Both the position numbers and the translations under genes were made by a program. A stretch of 64,000 bases of DNA from Rhypophila decipiens (taxonomy: Eukaryota; Ascomycota; Sordariomycetes; Sordariales; Naviculisporaceae): NCBI GenBank assembly GCA_033297075.1, contig MU858122.1, positions 62,001 to 126,000 of the forward strand. Direction: 5' to 3'. Below the pieces are notes generated by a model that did no database searches, had not been told where the DNA came from, and worked only from the letters and a program-made list of their open reading frames with translations. Shown here piece after piece: positions 1-11,343 of this stretch (within the stretch, counting starts at the first letter, position 1; every line of letters begins with the position of its first letter).

Positions 1-579
1 AATTGAGCAAGTTTGAATAAGGGGTGCTTGCTTACCTTGGCGGTCCAGCAAAGGAGTGTGGTTTTGCTGGATATCAGACGAACCGCTCAAACTTGGAGAT
101 TGGATGTCGCGAACAAACCATCACCAAACCCAAAAATTTGGCGTTGATTGCCCAGCAGCCGACAGGAAGCTAACGCATGGACCATAATTCTCGATTAGCT
201 CAGCCTTGGCACAATACACCCCTGAAAGTCAATTGCATGCGAAGTACCTAGGTATAACTTTCTCACCGCCCACGCCATTCTGCCGGGACTTAGCAAACAG
301 GGGTAAGCCGGTCCCGGGAGCCCCCCACTAAAGTCAGCCAGCTCGATCGCGGGGCAAGAGGAACAATATCAGTGAGCTCGCTCCGGATTAGGTAGAATGG
401 AGTGAGAAAAACACCATTTCACTCAAAGTGAATATGAGTCAACTTGTCCTATTCAAACCTCTTCTGGGAACACCTTTACATCAATTGGCCTATCTCGAGT
501 CAGGCAGTTAATTTCCAACTCACACATTTGATCTTTTCATTACCCCCAGTCTCCAAATAGGAGCTGATCGTCTCACACC
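1..579. other. 5' flank of TRP4, no gene seen
   Basis: I see no credible coding frame here. The region contains a palindromic TACCTAGGTA motif near 245 that recurs elsewhere in the window, and the presumed TRP4 promoter and 5' UTR just upstream of the ATG at 580. Confidence 0.5.
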
Positions 580-1954
580 ATGTCGACTCAACAAGCTTCC
601 GCATCCGGACCCGGTGGCGCCGAACCGCTCCCCAAGGTCGACATCAAGCCGTTGCTTTCTAGGCTCTGGCCGTTAGGTCACCCGGACCCGGTCTCGGCAG
701 ATGAGATTGCCCAGGCTATTTCGTACTTCTTCACCAACCAGGTGTCCGATGTCCAGGCCGGGTCATTGCTCATGTGTCTGCATTTCACCGGCCTGGACCG
801 GCAGGCTGAAGTCTTGCAAAAGACTGCAGCGGCCATGCTAAAGTCGGCCGCCAAGATTGACTCGGAGTCTCTCCGGGCCGTGGTCCAACAGAGAGGCCGC
901 AAAGAAGGCGACTACCACGGTGGTCTTGTATGTCTCTTATCCCACCCCATTCACATTACTCACTCATATAACTAACTCACCCTGTTATCAGTGCGACATA
1001 GTAGGAACAGGCGGCGACAGCCATAACACATTCAACATCTCCACAACAGCATCCATCCTCGCCAGCTCCCTCCTCCTCCTCTCCAAGCACGGCAACAAGG
1101 CATCCACCTCCAAATCCGGCTCAGCAGACCTGCTAGCATGCATGATACCCCGGTCCCCTCAAATCTCCCGCGTCCGGCCCGACACAATCTCGTCCCTCTA
1201 CAGCAAATCCAACTACGGCTTTCTCTTTGCGCCAGTCTTTCACCCGGGGATGCGCCACGTGGCTCCAATCCGTCGACAGCTCCCCTGGCGGACTATTTTC
1301 AACCTTGTCGGACCGCTCGCTAACCCGGTTGACATCATCGCCCAAGACGGACAAGGTTCTTCTTCCCAGTCGTCCCTGCTAGAAGCCCGCATGATTGGCG
1401 TCGCACGAAAGGACCTAGGCCCGGTATTCGCAACAGCACTCCAACTAGCCGGCGCACAAAAAGCAATGGTCGTCTGCGGGGATGAAGAGCTCGACGAGAT
1501 TTCCTGCGCTGGTTCGACTCTCTGCTGGAAACTTTCTCCGTCCTCCCAACAACAACAATCAGGCCAAGCCTCCGCCGTGGTAGAGCACTTTCTCCTCCAC
1601 CCCTCAGATTTCGGTCTACCAACTCATCCACTTTCCACTGTCAGTCCCGGGAAGGAACCCACCGAGAACGCAGCGATCCTCGCAAAGATATTGAATGACC
1701 AGATGCAAGAGGATGATCCCATCTTGCACTTTGTCCTGATTAACACCGCCGCACTGTTTGTCGTCAGCGGGATATGTGAAGCCGACACGAGCGACATGGG
1801 ACATGGGGATGATGGAAAGGTTGTCAAGGAGAGGGGACCTGGCGGCGGGAGATGGAAAGAAGGTGTTCGACGGGCGCGGTGGGCTATCACCTCTGGTGAA
1901 GCTGCCAGGCAGTGGGCGGCCTTTGTTGATGTTACTAATGGGTTTGAGGAGTAA
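580..1954 (+). CDS. TRP4: anthranilate phosphoribosyltransferase
   Basis: Second step of tryptophan synthesis: transfers the phosphoribosyl group of PRPP to anthranilate. Two exons, 580-927 and 992-1954; the intron 928-991 has a GTATGT donor and a CAG acceptor and falls between codons, giving 436 residues. The family signatures are visible: the glycine-rich PRPP loop VGTGGDSHNTFN (about residues 120-131), KHGNKASTSKSGSAD (148-162), and RRQLPWRTIFNLVGPLANP (210-228). The N-terminal helical domain is encoded by exon 1 (residues 1-116). The protein is longer than bacterial TrpD through an N-terminal leader and small insertions, as is usual in fungi. It faces TRL1 tail to tail. Identification is firm; only the choice of first ATG is open. 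Confidence 0.95.
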
Positions 1955-2679
1955 GTAACTTTCAGTTCAAGTAACTTGGAACTGAGGAAATGAGGCAGGA
2001 ATCATTGGGGTTTTGGCTTTAGATGAGTTATAGTGGTAGCTAGCTAGCTGAGCTGCTATTTATGTGCAGCATTTATGGGAGTGACAGTCAGGCTGGTGGT
2101 TTTAAAACCAAATATCAGGAGATGTGTAAAATTCTCTTGGTCGAACTTCTAGCTTCTTGGGCGGCTTTTTTTTATTCATGATGTAGAGTGTTCATGTTAC
2201 TCATTCAAGCTAAATATCAAAATGGGAGGCGGACACCCTTAGCTGGGGTAAAGAAAAAGGCGCTTAATATTCAGGCACCCCTGCCATACTCTCGTACGGC
2301 ACCAGCCTTTCGTATACAGTATTACTTATCTTGAATAGAGACCTTGACTGGCTGGAATGAATGCCTTGAAAGTTAAATTGGACTGGTGCCTGTTTATTAA
2401 GCCCTTAAAAAATGGGGTGTCAAGTTCAACGCACATGTCCAGCAAGAATACTGTGTATGCCTTGGATCCAGCCTTAAGCTGAAGTAAAAGACAAGGGGCT
2501 TAGGCTGACTTAACTATCTACCTTAGAAGGCTGTACAACATATTTGACATTTATTGAGCATGATATCTACGTCCCAACAAGACAGCATACGATACCTGGC
2601 CATGTGAAGTCATCGACTAAGAAACCAGATTCTTGCCTTGCGCCATTCATCCGCCGCGTCCGCGGCGTGCGTCCGGCCC
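1955..2679. other. convergent intergenic region TRP4/TRL1
   Basis: Contains the 3' ends of TRP4 and TRL1, which converge. It is AT-richer than its flanks and I see no additional gene. Confidence 0.5.
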
Positions 2680-5175
2680 CTATCTGGCCAAGACACCCTT
2701 CACAACGCCATGAAGCAACGGCTTGCCCTCGAACGCAACATCATTGATGCCCGTCTCGGGCGAGCTGCCCACCTGCAACCACCTCTCAAGCAGGTCATTG
2801 CTCTCCCTGGGCTTGACCGAGCCGTCGCGCGTTCCCACAGTCACATGAGCAACCCGATTGACACACTTCCACTCCATATTATCTCCCTCTCCAGCCATGG
2901 GAACCAGCCGAACAACAATGGCCATGATCCGATCGTCATAAACCACCCGCTCGAGCATTACCTCCACCTGGCCGAGCTTCCCATCAGGCGTCTTGTCCGC
3001 TTCGCTATCCTGGAGCCGCGTGTACTGCTCCCACAAGGCTGGGTTCTCCTTGGAACTGGCGCGATGCATCAGCGTCACGTGGAACTGCTGCTGGATACGC
3101 CGGGTCCCCTGGAGCTGCTTAAAGAAGCGCACCTTGTCGGCAGGGAGATTGGCAAAGGCCTTCTCAAGGGCGCTGGTGACTTGTGTTGCCGGGACAAAGA
3201 CCCCAACGTACTCGAGGGGCTTCTTCTTCTTGGCCTGTTCGTACTGGGGCTTCTGCTTTGGCTGTCTCGGCTCCTTGTGCTTACCACCACCAGGGCCGCC
3301 TCTATCATGGCGGAGTTCGGGCTTGTCGTCGAGTGCAGCAACAATGGCCGCGTCGAGATCCTGGGGAGTTGGGACTACCGGCAAGAACTTGGGGTACAGA
3401 CGGTGGAGTTCATTGACAACAATCTCGAGATTGGTCCTGCTGCCTTGTGCCGGATCAAGATCGATCACGGCGTCGAAACCGTCGTCTGGGTCCCGCTCTG
3501 CATCGCAGGGCTCGAAACGGTTGATGAATCCTTCCATGATGCCTCGGACCTTGTTCATGTCGGATGCCGCCTGGATGGTCTGGTGGTTGTCACCGCGCTG
3601 GAACACGCGCTCTTGTGTGACGTTCCGGATGGCCTCGATATCGTTGTGGACAAAGTGGAGAGCGACAAGGCGGGCATTCGCATGCTGGATCTTGACGTCG
3701 GTAATGAGCTGCTTGCGCTCACGTCTCTCGGCGTTATTGCGGTCCGCATAGACTGCCGGCTTCTGGTCGAGTTCGTCGAGAATGGCCTTTGTAAAACGGG
3801 GTGGCCGCTTGGGACCCGTGATGTTGTCGTTTTGGATATGGCCCCAACCAAAGAGATGCGTGAGAGCGAGGGCAATGGTTGTCTTGCCGCACCCGATGGT
3901 GGCGATGGGAACAAGAATGATGTCCTGTGTCACTTCCGTGTTGCCGCCTCCGCCATACATCTCCTCAAATTTGGCGGCATCGGCACCCTTGATGTTCTTG
4001 AACTCGAGGAAATCGTTGCGGAGCTTGATGATGCCGTGATTTTGGTTGTAAGCCTTGGCAAGGTCCCGATCTAGAGCGAGGCGCTTCCGAGCATACAAGA
4101 GATATTCCTCCGTGATCTTGATATGCTTTTTGTATCTCGGCTGTTTGCCCGCGATGATGGATTTTGTGCACTCACGCCACTGACGATACATCAGATAGGG
4201 CTCGTCGAATTTGTACTTGAACATCCAAGCACGGTTCTTGTCCATCTTGCAGCGAATGACGAAGCCTTCAATATCGCGGCCGTCGTGTGCGCCGCTCTCT
4301 GCCACCTCCTCGAGGAACGCCTTGACCTCACGGAGGTTATCAATGACAATCAGGCCAGTCTTGATGAATCCCCAGTCCTCGGCAAACTTTTGGACCAGTG
4401 GAGATGGATACGTCTCGAGTTCGGGAAGGTTGAGATTCATGCCGTGGAGGTACAGCCCAGCTTTGTCTTCGGCATAAGCGAGAATGTGCTCTTCAAAGCT
4501 GTCGTCGCAGAGCTCGGCTACAGCAGTGACATTTCGCTTTCTCAACTCGCGGGCAAGGTCTTGTTTGGTCTTGCCGAGCCGGGCCAACTGACGCTCCAGA
4601 CGGTCTTCTCCGGCCTTTGCGTGGCTGAGAGTGACATCAGCTCGGGCCCCCGTCGAGTGCTTGCTGCAGACGAGAAGAGTGTCATCCTCGAGGCCACTGA
4701 TAAAAATGATGCAGCCGTTTTCTTTGAGAGTGAGTTCGTAAGGACCTTTGGTCCTCGCGAATATGTTGTCCCATTTGGTCTCGGAGACCTCGTCAATGTT
4801 GAAGAACTTGTCGTAGCCTCGAATGACGATCTCTGGCGTCCCCTTGCTGGTCTTGGTGGTGAACAGGCCTCGGGCATAGGTTGGCAGGTTGGGCTTCTTG
4901 TAGTCCCACTCTTGCATCCGCCACGAGGTCACGGTGAGGTTGTTTGGCGAGTCCTCGACGGCGAAGTTGGTCTTTTTGCAGCTGAAGCCGCCCTTTTTCT
5001 TTGTGCCGTCCTCTAAGCTGCGAACGAGACTGGCGATCTCCTGGGCGTCTTGCTTGATGTATGGTACTTGGAAGGCCGAGGCATCCTTGGAATAGTCTGT
5101 GCGAGCCGGATACTTGATGGCCAGGGCATGCTCGTGCTCATGCAGCGGCTGCTGGTTTTGGGGCTGGGAATCCAT
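2680..5175 (-). CDS. TRL1: tripartite tRNA ligase (ligase-kinase-cyclic phosphodiesterase)
   Basis: Joins tRNA halves after intron removal and, in fungi, the exons of the HAC1-type unfolded-protein-response mRNA. Single exon, 831 residues from the ATG at 5175. Three domains are seen in order. The adenylyltransferase has nucleotidyl lysine K151 in KENG and the motif EGFVIRCK...FKYKFDEPYL (about 303-328). The polynucleotide kinase has the P-loop GCGKTT (428-433). The 2H cyclic phosphodiesterase has two HxT motifs, HVT at 699 and HVT at 777. The frame stays open upstream to another ATG at 5475, adding 100 residues rich in Ser, Arg and Pro. I prefer 5175 because the ligase homology begins soon after it and the extension looks like untranslated sequence or an organelle leader. 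Length fits fungal Trl1. Confidence 0.95.
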   Translation of the reverse strand: MDSQPQNQQPLHEHEHALAIKYPARTDYSKDASAFQVPYIKQDAQEIASLVRSLEDGTKKKGGFSCKKTNFAVEDSPNNLTVTSWRMQEWDYKKPNLPTYARGLFTTKTSKGTPEIVIRGYDKFFNIDEVSETKWDNIFARTKGPYELTLKENGCIIFISGLEDDTLLVCSKHSTGARADVTLSHAKAGEDRLERQLARLGKTKQDLARELRKRNVTAVAELCDDSFEEHILAYAEDKAGLYLHGMNLNLPELETYPSPLVQKFAEDWGFIKTGLIVIDNLREVKAFLEEVAESGAHDGRDIEGFVIRCKMDKNRAWMFKYKFDEPYLMYRQWRECTKSIIAGKQPRYKKHIKITEEYLLYARKRLALDRDLAKAYNQNHGIIKLRNDFLEFKNIKGADAAKFEEMYGGGGNTEVTQDIILVPIATIGCGKTTIALALTHLFGWGHIQNDNITGPKRPPRFTKAILDELDQKPAVYADRNNAERRERKQLITDVKIQHANARLVALHFVHNDIEAIRNVTQERVFQRGDNHQTIQAASDMNKVRGIMEGFINRFEPCDAERDPDDGFDAVIDLDPAQGSRTNLEIVVNELHRLYPKFLPVVPTPQDLDAAIVAALDDKPELRHDRGGPGGGKHKEPRQPKQKPQYEQAKKKKPLEYVGVFVPATQVTSALEKAFANLPADKVRFFKQLQGTRRIQQQFHVTLMHRASSKENPALWEQYTRLQDSEADKTPDGKLGQVEVMLERVVYDDRIMAIVVRLVPMAGEGDNMEWKCVNRVAHVTVGTRDGSVKPRESNDLLERWLQVGSSPETGINDVAFEGKPLLHGVVKGVLAR

Positions 5176-6402
5176 ATTTTCTGTTCGATAGAAGCTTGAC
5201 TGGGTGGAGAAGTGTGCTATGCAGATGAATCGGGGAGACGTCTTTCGACGAGGGCTGGTGAGAGAGCGGCTGCTGGTTTCAGCGAGGATGCCGCTGGGTT
5301 GTATCCTCGTCTTGGAGCAAAAGTGCAACAAGGCGGGTGAAGTAAAAGTGTGATGGGAAATACAAGCAGAACTGGTCTGGAGATTATGTGATGCAGGACG
5401 TTGGTATTTGTATGGCACGGCGAGAAGAGTCCTGAGCTGCTGCGGCGGTTTTCTTGTCGTCCTGCAGAGGTGCATCCAAGCCTTAGAAGTTCAGGGTTGT
5501 GGGGTGCTGGGCTCAGGGAAGAAGGATCTTGCAGTGAATTGTGAGTGTGACTGCCGTTTGTCACCGTTGTGACTCAATAAGCAGGTGTCCAGAGAGACGC
5601 CTATCTGCACAAAGTACGGCGACGGTATGAAAATGCCTTGTATTTAAATATGGAAGGAGCAGGCCACAAGTCCTTCGCTTCTAGGTGATTATGGCGATGA
5701 TGGGGTTGGATGTCGTCGTTCAGGAAGCTGCAGGGGCACAGTGGCTTCCGCACGCCGAAAGAGTCACAGAGAAGGAACCTGGAACATTGGGCTGAGGCTT
5801 GGGGTCCCTGAATCGCCACAATCCATTCAATGATTACCGTACCCCGTACGGATACTGTAACGTCTATGCTTCAGCTGGCTGAGGTGGATGAGATTGTTCA
5901 CCCGTTCTCTGGAAGGCACCGTTCTTTCACTCAGATCTCAATCCGTACGAAATCTCATTATATAGTAATCTAGTCTATAAGTCCTTGATATCACTCTCAT
6001 TCTTATTTCTCCGTATCGGCGGATCGTTTTACTCTCAATCTGTCGATATGGGTTACAAATATCGAGATGTCGAGACTTGCCAAGGGCGGATACTCAGCCC
6101 TAAACATAACGGTAGGGTACAGGGTACTGTACAGCGGATACAGCACGGTAAAAATGTTAAACTCGAGAGTCCTCTACCCCTGTTTCCTCTCCGTCATCAA
6201 GGTGCCCCGCGCGAGGAATTGCCCCGCCAAAATTTTATTCTGCCGCTTCTGCTCCGTCCTCAACAGCCTCGGTCCTCAGCTTCAAATCATTATACCGACT
6301 AGGTATATCAAATCAGCCAGTCAAGTCCACTAGACAATCAAAAAATTACAGGCCAAAGCAAAGCAACAACAAGAAAAACAAACCACCATCCAATTCTCCA
6401 AG
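5176..6402. other. divergent promoter region TRL1/ankyrin gene
   Basis: About 1.2 kb between two divergent genes. The first 300 bases are open in the TRL1 frame (possible N-terminal extension). No other supported gene; short frames at 5985-6333 have no recognisable content. Confidence 0.45.
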
Positions 6403-7089
6403 ATGCCCCAAGAGGCCCCCCCAACAGCAAACCCCTTCATCCTAGCAGCCGACGACCCCAATGCCCTCCTCGCCCTCCTAAACGACAACCCCTCGCTAGC
6501 AACAGACCAAGACTCGCACGGCTACTCCCTCGTCCACGCAGCAGCGTCCTACAACCACCTCGACCTCCTCCGGCAGCTCATCCACCAATTTTCCGTCCCC
6601 GTCGACCTCCGCGACGAAGACGGCGAGACAGCCCTCTTCGTAGTCGAGACCCTCGATGCTGCCAAAGTCCTAGTCGAAGAACTTGATCTCGATCCCAAGA
6701 TCACCAACGACGAGGGACAGACTGCGAGGGAGAAGATTGAGAGCGAGGGCGAGTTTCCCGATGTAGCGCGGTATCTTGCCTCTTTGGAGACGACGAGGAC
6801 AATAGAGAATGGGAATGGGAATGGACACACGAACGAGGCTGCTGTAACGGGTATGACGACGGATTTGCCGGGAGGAATACAAATACGCATGGGGACCATG
6901 GAGGAGGCTGAAGCCGAGGGGCTGGAGCCTGATCCCGAGTTTAGACGGAGGATAGAAGAGCTTGCTGCGAGGGATGATTTCCAGACGCCCGAGGGGCAGG
7001 CTGAGCTGAGGAGGCTGGTCGAGGAGGCGGTTCTTGGGCAGGGAGGGGTTGTCGGGGAGGAACGGAATGTAAGGCCGAGGCAAGAATGA
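6403..7089 (+). CDS. small ankyrin-repeat protein, Yar1-like
   Basis: Single-exon protein of 228 residues. The N-terminal half has ankyrin-type repeats, recognisable by GYSLVHAAASYNHLDLLRQL (about residues 40-59) and DEDGETALFVVETLDAAKVL, followed by an acidic, Glu-rich C-terminal half. Size and architecture resemble the Yar1 group, small ankyrin proteins that chaperone ribosomal protein uS3 (Rps3) in budding yeast; that function is inferred from architecture only. The start ATG follows an A/C-rich leader and no intron is needed. Codon use is strongly C-ending in the first third, then shifts to G-ending codons. An ordinary, unrelated ankyrin adaptor remains possible. Confidence 0.75.
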   Translation: MPQEAPPTANPFILAADDPNALLALLNDNPSLATDQDSHGYSLVHAAASYNHLDLLRQLIHQFSVPVDLRDEDGETALFVVETLDAAKVLVEELDLDPKITNDEGQTAREKIESEGEFPDVARYLASLETTRTIENGNGNGHTNEAAVTGMTTDLPGGIQIRMGTMEEAEAEGLEPDPEFRRRIEELAARDDFQTPEGQAELRRLVEEAVLGQGGVVGEERNVRPRQE

Positions 7090-7305
7090 GTTTTGTGAGA
7101 TACACAGCTTGGGGAGCTTGGGGAATGCTCTCTAGGAAATAACATAATGATGAACCACTGAATCAAACGGCCAAAAGATGACATGCACATCACCGAAAGG
7201 CGTGCTTGGCTCAGTGGTAGATAAGCTAGATAGGCACGTCCAACAGATAATTCAGGCTTAATGCAACATGGTTGGCTGGAGTAAGTAATATTGTGACTTG
7301 GTCCA

Positions 7306-8679
7306 TCATTCATGACTTTTGACCTCCCAAAGCAGATATTCACCCCCCGAATCTGGCAGTCGGAGGATGGTGCACTCGGCATTATCCCCCGAGAGTCCCT
7401 TTGAGAACGTAGTCGTGCTCAGGGAGAACCAGGTCTTGGAGGGCAAGGTAGTGAGGATGTCGACCAACGTCTGCCTCGCCCACCAAGGCGGGAGGAAACC
7501 ATGCCAGCTGATCTTGCAGAGCTTTTGTTCTTGTATATTGTCGCCGGGGACTTGATAGCGGCACAGGTAATGGTTGATTTGGTCTCGTGGTTGGATCCGT
7601 GGACTTTGAAGTCGGACCAGGGACAGCCATTCGTAGAATTCTGTCGAGATGTCCTCAAAGTCTTCTTTTGCCCTGGCTTTGGGCATGTTTGTGTCGATTG
7701 CAATTTTGAGATCTGGGACTGAGGTGTTGAGGTTTTGTGATATACTTGGATTGACGGTGAAGGTCGTGGGATTGTGTTTGACCAGTGGATCGGGCGTTGG
7801 TGCTGGTATCAGTGTCAGTAGAGGATGGCTCAAGGCCAGGTATCAGAGCCAAGACTTACTGCTGTCGGCAAGGTGGTACAAGAGCCATCTCAGGGGCTGG
7901 CCGAGGGCATTTTTGGCTGCATAGACCAGTCTGTTGAATCCTTTCTTGCCCGGCGACATTGACGCGCTGTTGAGATCGATCTCGACAACTAAAGCGACCC
8001 GTTAGCATATGTTTGGGAGAAGAAAGGCTTTGACGATACGCACCCCATCGAGGCTTCAGTCCTCGGTCCCCTTTCGCACCGTGAGGCTTGCCTACAATGC
8101 CTGTCTGCTCGTAGGCTGCTTTGTCTAGGTACATGGTGAGAATCCCTGAGAATTGTTGAGTTAGTATATGAACCAAACTGAGAAAGAAACAAAAAAGTCC
8201 AAACCTACCTTGTCTCAGGGTAAAGACATTATCGACTCCCATTCTGCCTTCGGACAACATGGCGATGCTCCCTATTTTCACGTCAGCTTGATCTGATATG
8301 ACAACTGTAAGGCTGTGATGCAATCTATACCAGACTTGATATATTTTCCCATAAAGTCAGGCTCTATAATATCTGCCAGTGACATGACCACCCTCTTATA
8401 CTGAGGAGCTGGAGCATTGATGAGAGCCTCTCGCACCATCTCAAACACCTCTTGAGGAATTATCAAGTCGGCCTACTTGAGTTCAGTATAATGCAAATAT
8501 TTTCCTATCAAAGATGTGGTTGAAGTCTCACTGACCCTGTGGATGAAATCTTGACTGGCGAATGTAGTCCAAGGCTTGCTTTTCGAGGGCACCTGGTTTG
8601 GGACCAGATGGCCCATCTTGCCGTGTGTCGCAAAGCATTTTGACGTTTGATAGACGCTCGGAGGTGAGAATGGCAGCAT
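7306..8679 (-). CDS. RPP40: RNase P/MRP protein subunit Rpp40
   Basis: Predicted protein component of the nuclear RNase P (and MRP) ribonucleoprotein that matures tRNA 5' ends. Six exons on the minus strand: 8679-8536, 8472-8331, 8271-8209, 8145-8044, 7988-7860 and 7802-7306, 358 residues; all five junctions keep phase. Recognition rests on colinear family blocks: LADIIEPDFMGKYIKSG, ILTMYLDKAAYEQTG...KPHG followed by VVEIDL, and FYEWLSLV...KISWHGFLPPWW near the C-terminus, which match the layout of human RPP40 (about 363 residues). The first ATG (8679) gives the fungal-type leader MLPFSPPSVYQTSKCFATHG. It is divergent from TRM11, so two tRNA-processing genes share one promoter region. Confidence 0.85.
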
Positions 8680-9189
8680 CGTGAAATCCGATGTTTATCG
8701 TCGATTTATTGCAAGGGCCTGGCTTTGTGATTCCAGTTTTGTTGCCGAGCAGTAACAAGACAACTTCAGTGCTTGGCACGCCCCTGTTTGCTGCTGGCAA
8801 AAGTTTACTGAACGGCTGGGGGAGTGGAACACCAGGGGTGGGCTTAATGAGCGGCGCCAGGGTTCATTTCCCGCTCACGTGCCGCTCTACAGGTCTATGG
8901 CCACAACTATCACTGCATGCACACCCACCCGTGACGTTAGCTCAAGCAAACTTATCCCACCTTGTTTGCATTACCATTCTCCTCCTGAAAACTGCCCCTC
9001 ATTGAGTCAGGTCAACAGGAGAAAGAAAACAAACTTGAACACTATAACCGGACAGACTCCTCAAAAAGTGTGATTTCCTGATAAGAAATGAGCGTTGCTA
9101 AAAAGGCATTTCATTCAACTGCAAAATTTACACTCCTTCAACTCAGGTAGTTGCCGTTCACAAGCCGCGAGAAGAAAAACACCAACACC
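8680..9189. promoter_or_regulatory. shared RPP40/TRM11 promoter region
   Basis: 510 bases between two divergent start codons, so both promoters and 5' UTRs must lie here. No specific factor site can be named from sequence alone. Confidence 0.5.
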
Positions 9190-10850
9190 ATGGAGTATCT
9201 TATTCGCTTCTCCCAGTCATATGAGACTTTTCGTCTCCCGGAGATCCAAGCCCTCGCCGTAATGGAGGGCATAGATCTCCAAGTAATCTCCTACTCCCTC
9301 GAGGTAAACCTCCCCCCGTCCATGCTCACTCAACCAAACTAACACAACCCATAAAAACAGTCCCCCTTCTGCATCGTCAAGCTTCCCTCCGACCACGCAG
9401 CCCGCCGGCTAATAAGCCGCTCAATCCTCGTCCAAACCATCCACGAGCTCTGGGGCCAAGGCAGCACCCTACCAGACCTGCACGCCTCAGTCCACAAAAC
9501 AACCTCTCACCTCTGGGCAGACTACCTAACCTGCTCATTCAAGTTCAGCATTGACTCGTTCCAGGGCACCCGAACAGGCGACCAAAAGATATCCATAATC
9601 AACCAATTCGCCTACACCGGCTTCGCCGGCCCCATCAAAATGCGAAACCCCGATCAAGAATTCACTCTATTCGAAGACTGGCCCTTCAACTCCACCCCCC
9701 TTGGCATCACCGACCCAAAATATTACTACCTAGGAAGATACCTAGGCACCGGGGCGCGAGACCTGCCCAAAAAGCTGGATCTCAAAAAGAGGCGGTACAT
9801 AAGCACCACCAGCATGGACGCCGAGCTCGCACTAGTAACAGCCAACATCGCCCTCGCCGGGCCAGGCAAGCTCTTTTACGATCCTTTTGTCGGGACAGGG
9901 AGTTTTCCGCTTGCGTGTGCGGAGTTTGGAGCCCTCACGTTTGGGAGTGATATCGACGGGCGGAGTATACGCGGTGACGAGAAGAAACGCACTTTGAGAG
10001 GGAATTTCGAGCAGTACGGGAGTTTGGATCGTTTGGGCGGCATGTTTACCGCTGATTTGACCAATTCGCCTATACGCAGGGTTCCGCTGGGGGGACAGCA
10101 ACAAGATAGAGATGGAGTTAGGGGGCGCATCTTTGATGGGATTGTCTGTGATCCGCCGTATGGAGTGAGGGAGGGGTTAAAAGTGCTGGGGGTCAAGGAC
10201 CCGGAGAAGTGTCCTTGGGTTATTCCCAAGGGCAAGGAGATGTACAAGTATGCCTGCCCCCCTCCCTGCTGTTTTACCAGGTTTAAGGATGGATCCTTGT
10301 GATGATGGGAGAAACCAGAAAAACTGACAAAAACAATTTTGGTCGGAAAAAAAAAAGACAGGCAGATTTTATCCCGCCCAGGAAACCATATAGCTTCCTC
10401 GCCATGCTGGACGACATATTACAGTTTGCGGCTCAGACGCTGGTTGACCAAGGCCGGCTGTCGTTCTGGATGCCCACGGCCAACGACCAGGACCAAGAGC
10501 TTTCCGTGCCGACGCATCCTTATATGGAGATTGTGTCTGTCTCCACACAGGTATTCAACAAATGTGCGTAACACCATTTTCCCTCTGATCACAACTAAAC
10601 TTTCTAACATGATCCATCTAAAGGGTCCCGCCGCCTAATAACTTACGCCCGAATCCCAGACAACAAAGTCGACCCAGCAGCAGTGCAAAAAGCCAAAGAA
10701 GCAGCTCTCGAGTCCAAACAGAAACTCGGAAAGACAGCAGATGACCTCAACCCCTTTCGGAAAGCTTATTTTGAAGGGTTTGGGTCTCCCGCTTCGGCTT
10801 ATATTTCTCCTTCGCCGCCACCACGGGGAACGAGTGAAGAGAAGAATTAG
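9190..10850 (+). CDS. TRM11: tRNA (guanine-10-N2) methyltransferase catalytic subunit
   Basis: With Trm112, methylates G10 of tRNAs. Four exons: 9190-9303, 9361-10247, 10358-10563 and 10624-10850, 477 residues. A THUMP-like N-terminal region (about 40-150) precedes a Rossmann methyltransferase domain with the SAM-binding motif DPFVGTGSF (about 213-221) and the catalytic motif CDPPYGVREG (about 301-310). The C-terminal block DFIPPRKPYSFLAMLDDI continues into WSRRLITYARIP across the last intron, whose splice rebuilds a TGG codon. Intron 2 is the least certain: to restore frame I use donor GTATGC at 10248 and an AAG acceptor at 10357 rather than the nearby CAG. Convergent with GID4. Confidence 0.9.
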
Positions 10851-11343
10851 ATGGTATATCACGCTCAGCAGATTGACAATGCGGTCTGGATCGGATTGTA
10901 TTGACAACATATCCCAATCTGCCTTCGCTGTGCATTCATATGCATATATGGCACTATGTGCGCGGTAACCTTTCCCGTCCAAAGGCACGGAGGACGGATT
11001 TGTCATCCTTCTTCCCTCCCATAACAGGGTATTTCCGATTCGACATGACAAGTCAAGAAACGTCATTTCCGATAGGTACCTTAGCCCAGCATGGCAATCT
11101 GCCGAGTTTCGCTGTTCCTGTTGGAATACTGTTCAGTCATGGTGTCCCTTCTTGGTGCTCCTCACAGGCCAAATTCCCATCATCGTATATCCATATCTGC
11201 TAGCCAGAGTGAAATCCAAAACCAACGCCGGGGTGTGGTGCTATGGAGAGCCGGTAAACTACCTATCCAGCTGTGCTCCAAAAAGATACGAGCAAAGAAG
11301 TCATGACAAAAAGACCAAAAGCCAAAAAGCCGCCCCACAAAAA
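10851..11343. other. convergent intergenic region TRM11/GID4
   Basis: 493 bases holding the two 3' ends. Nothing else recognised. Confidence 0.45.

Noticed and set aside
2638..4074. 478-codon plus-strand open frame opposite TRL1
   Set aside because: It is the antisense shadow of a long GC-rich coding exon; no recognisable domain, while the minus strand encodes a complete tRNA ligase.
7203..7275. tRNA-like A box (TGGCTCAGTGGTAGA) near 7206
   Set aside because: No matching B box (GGTTCGAATCC type) or cloverleaf follows within the right distance.
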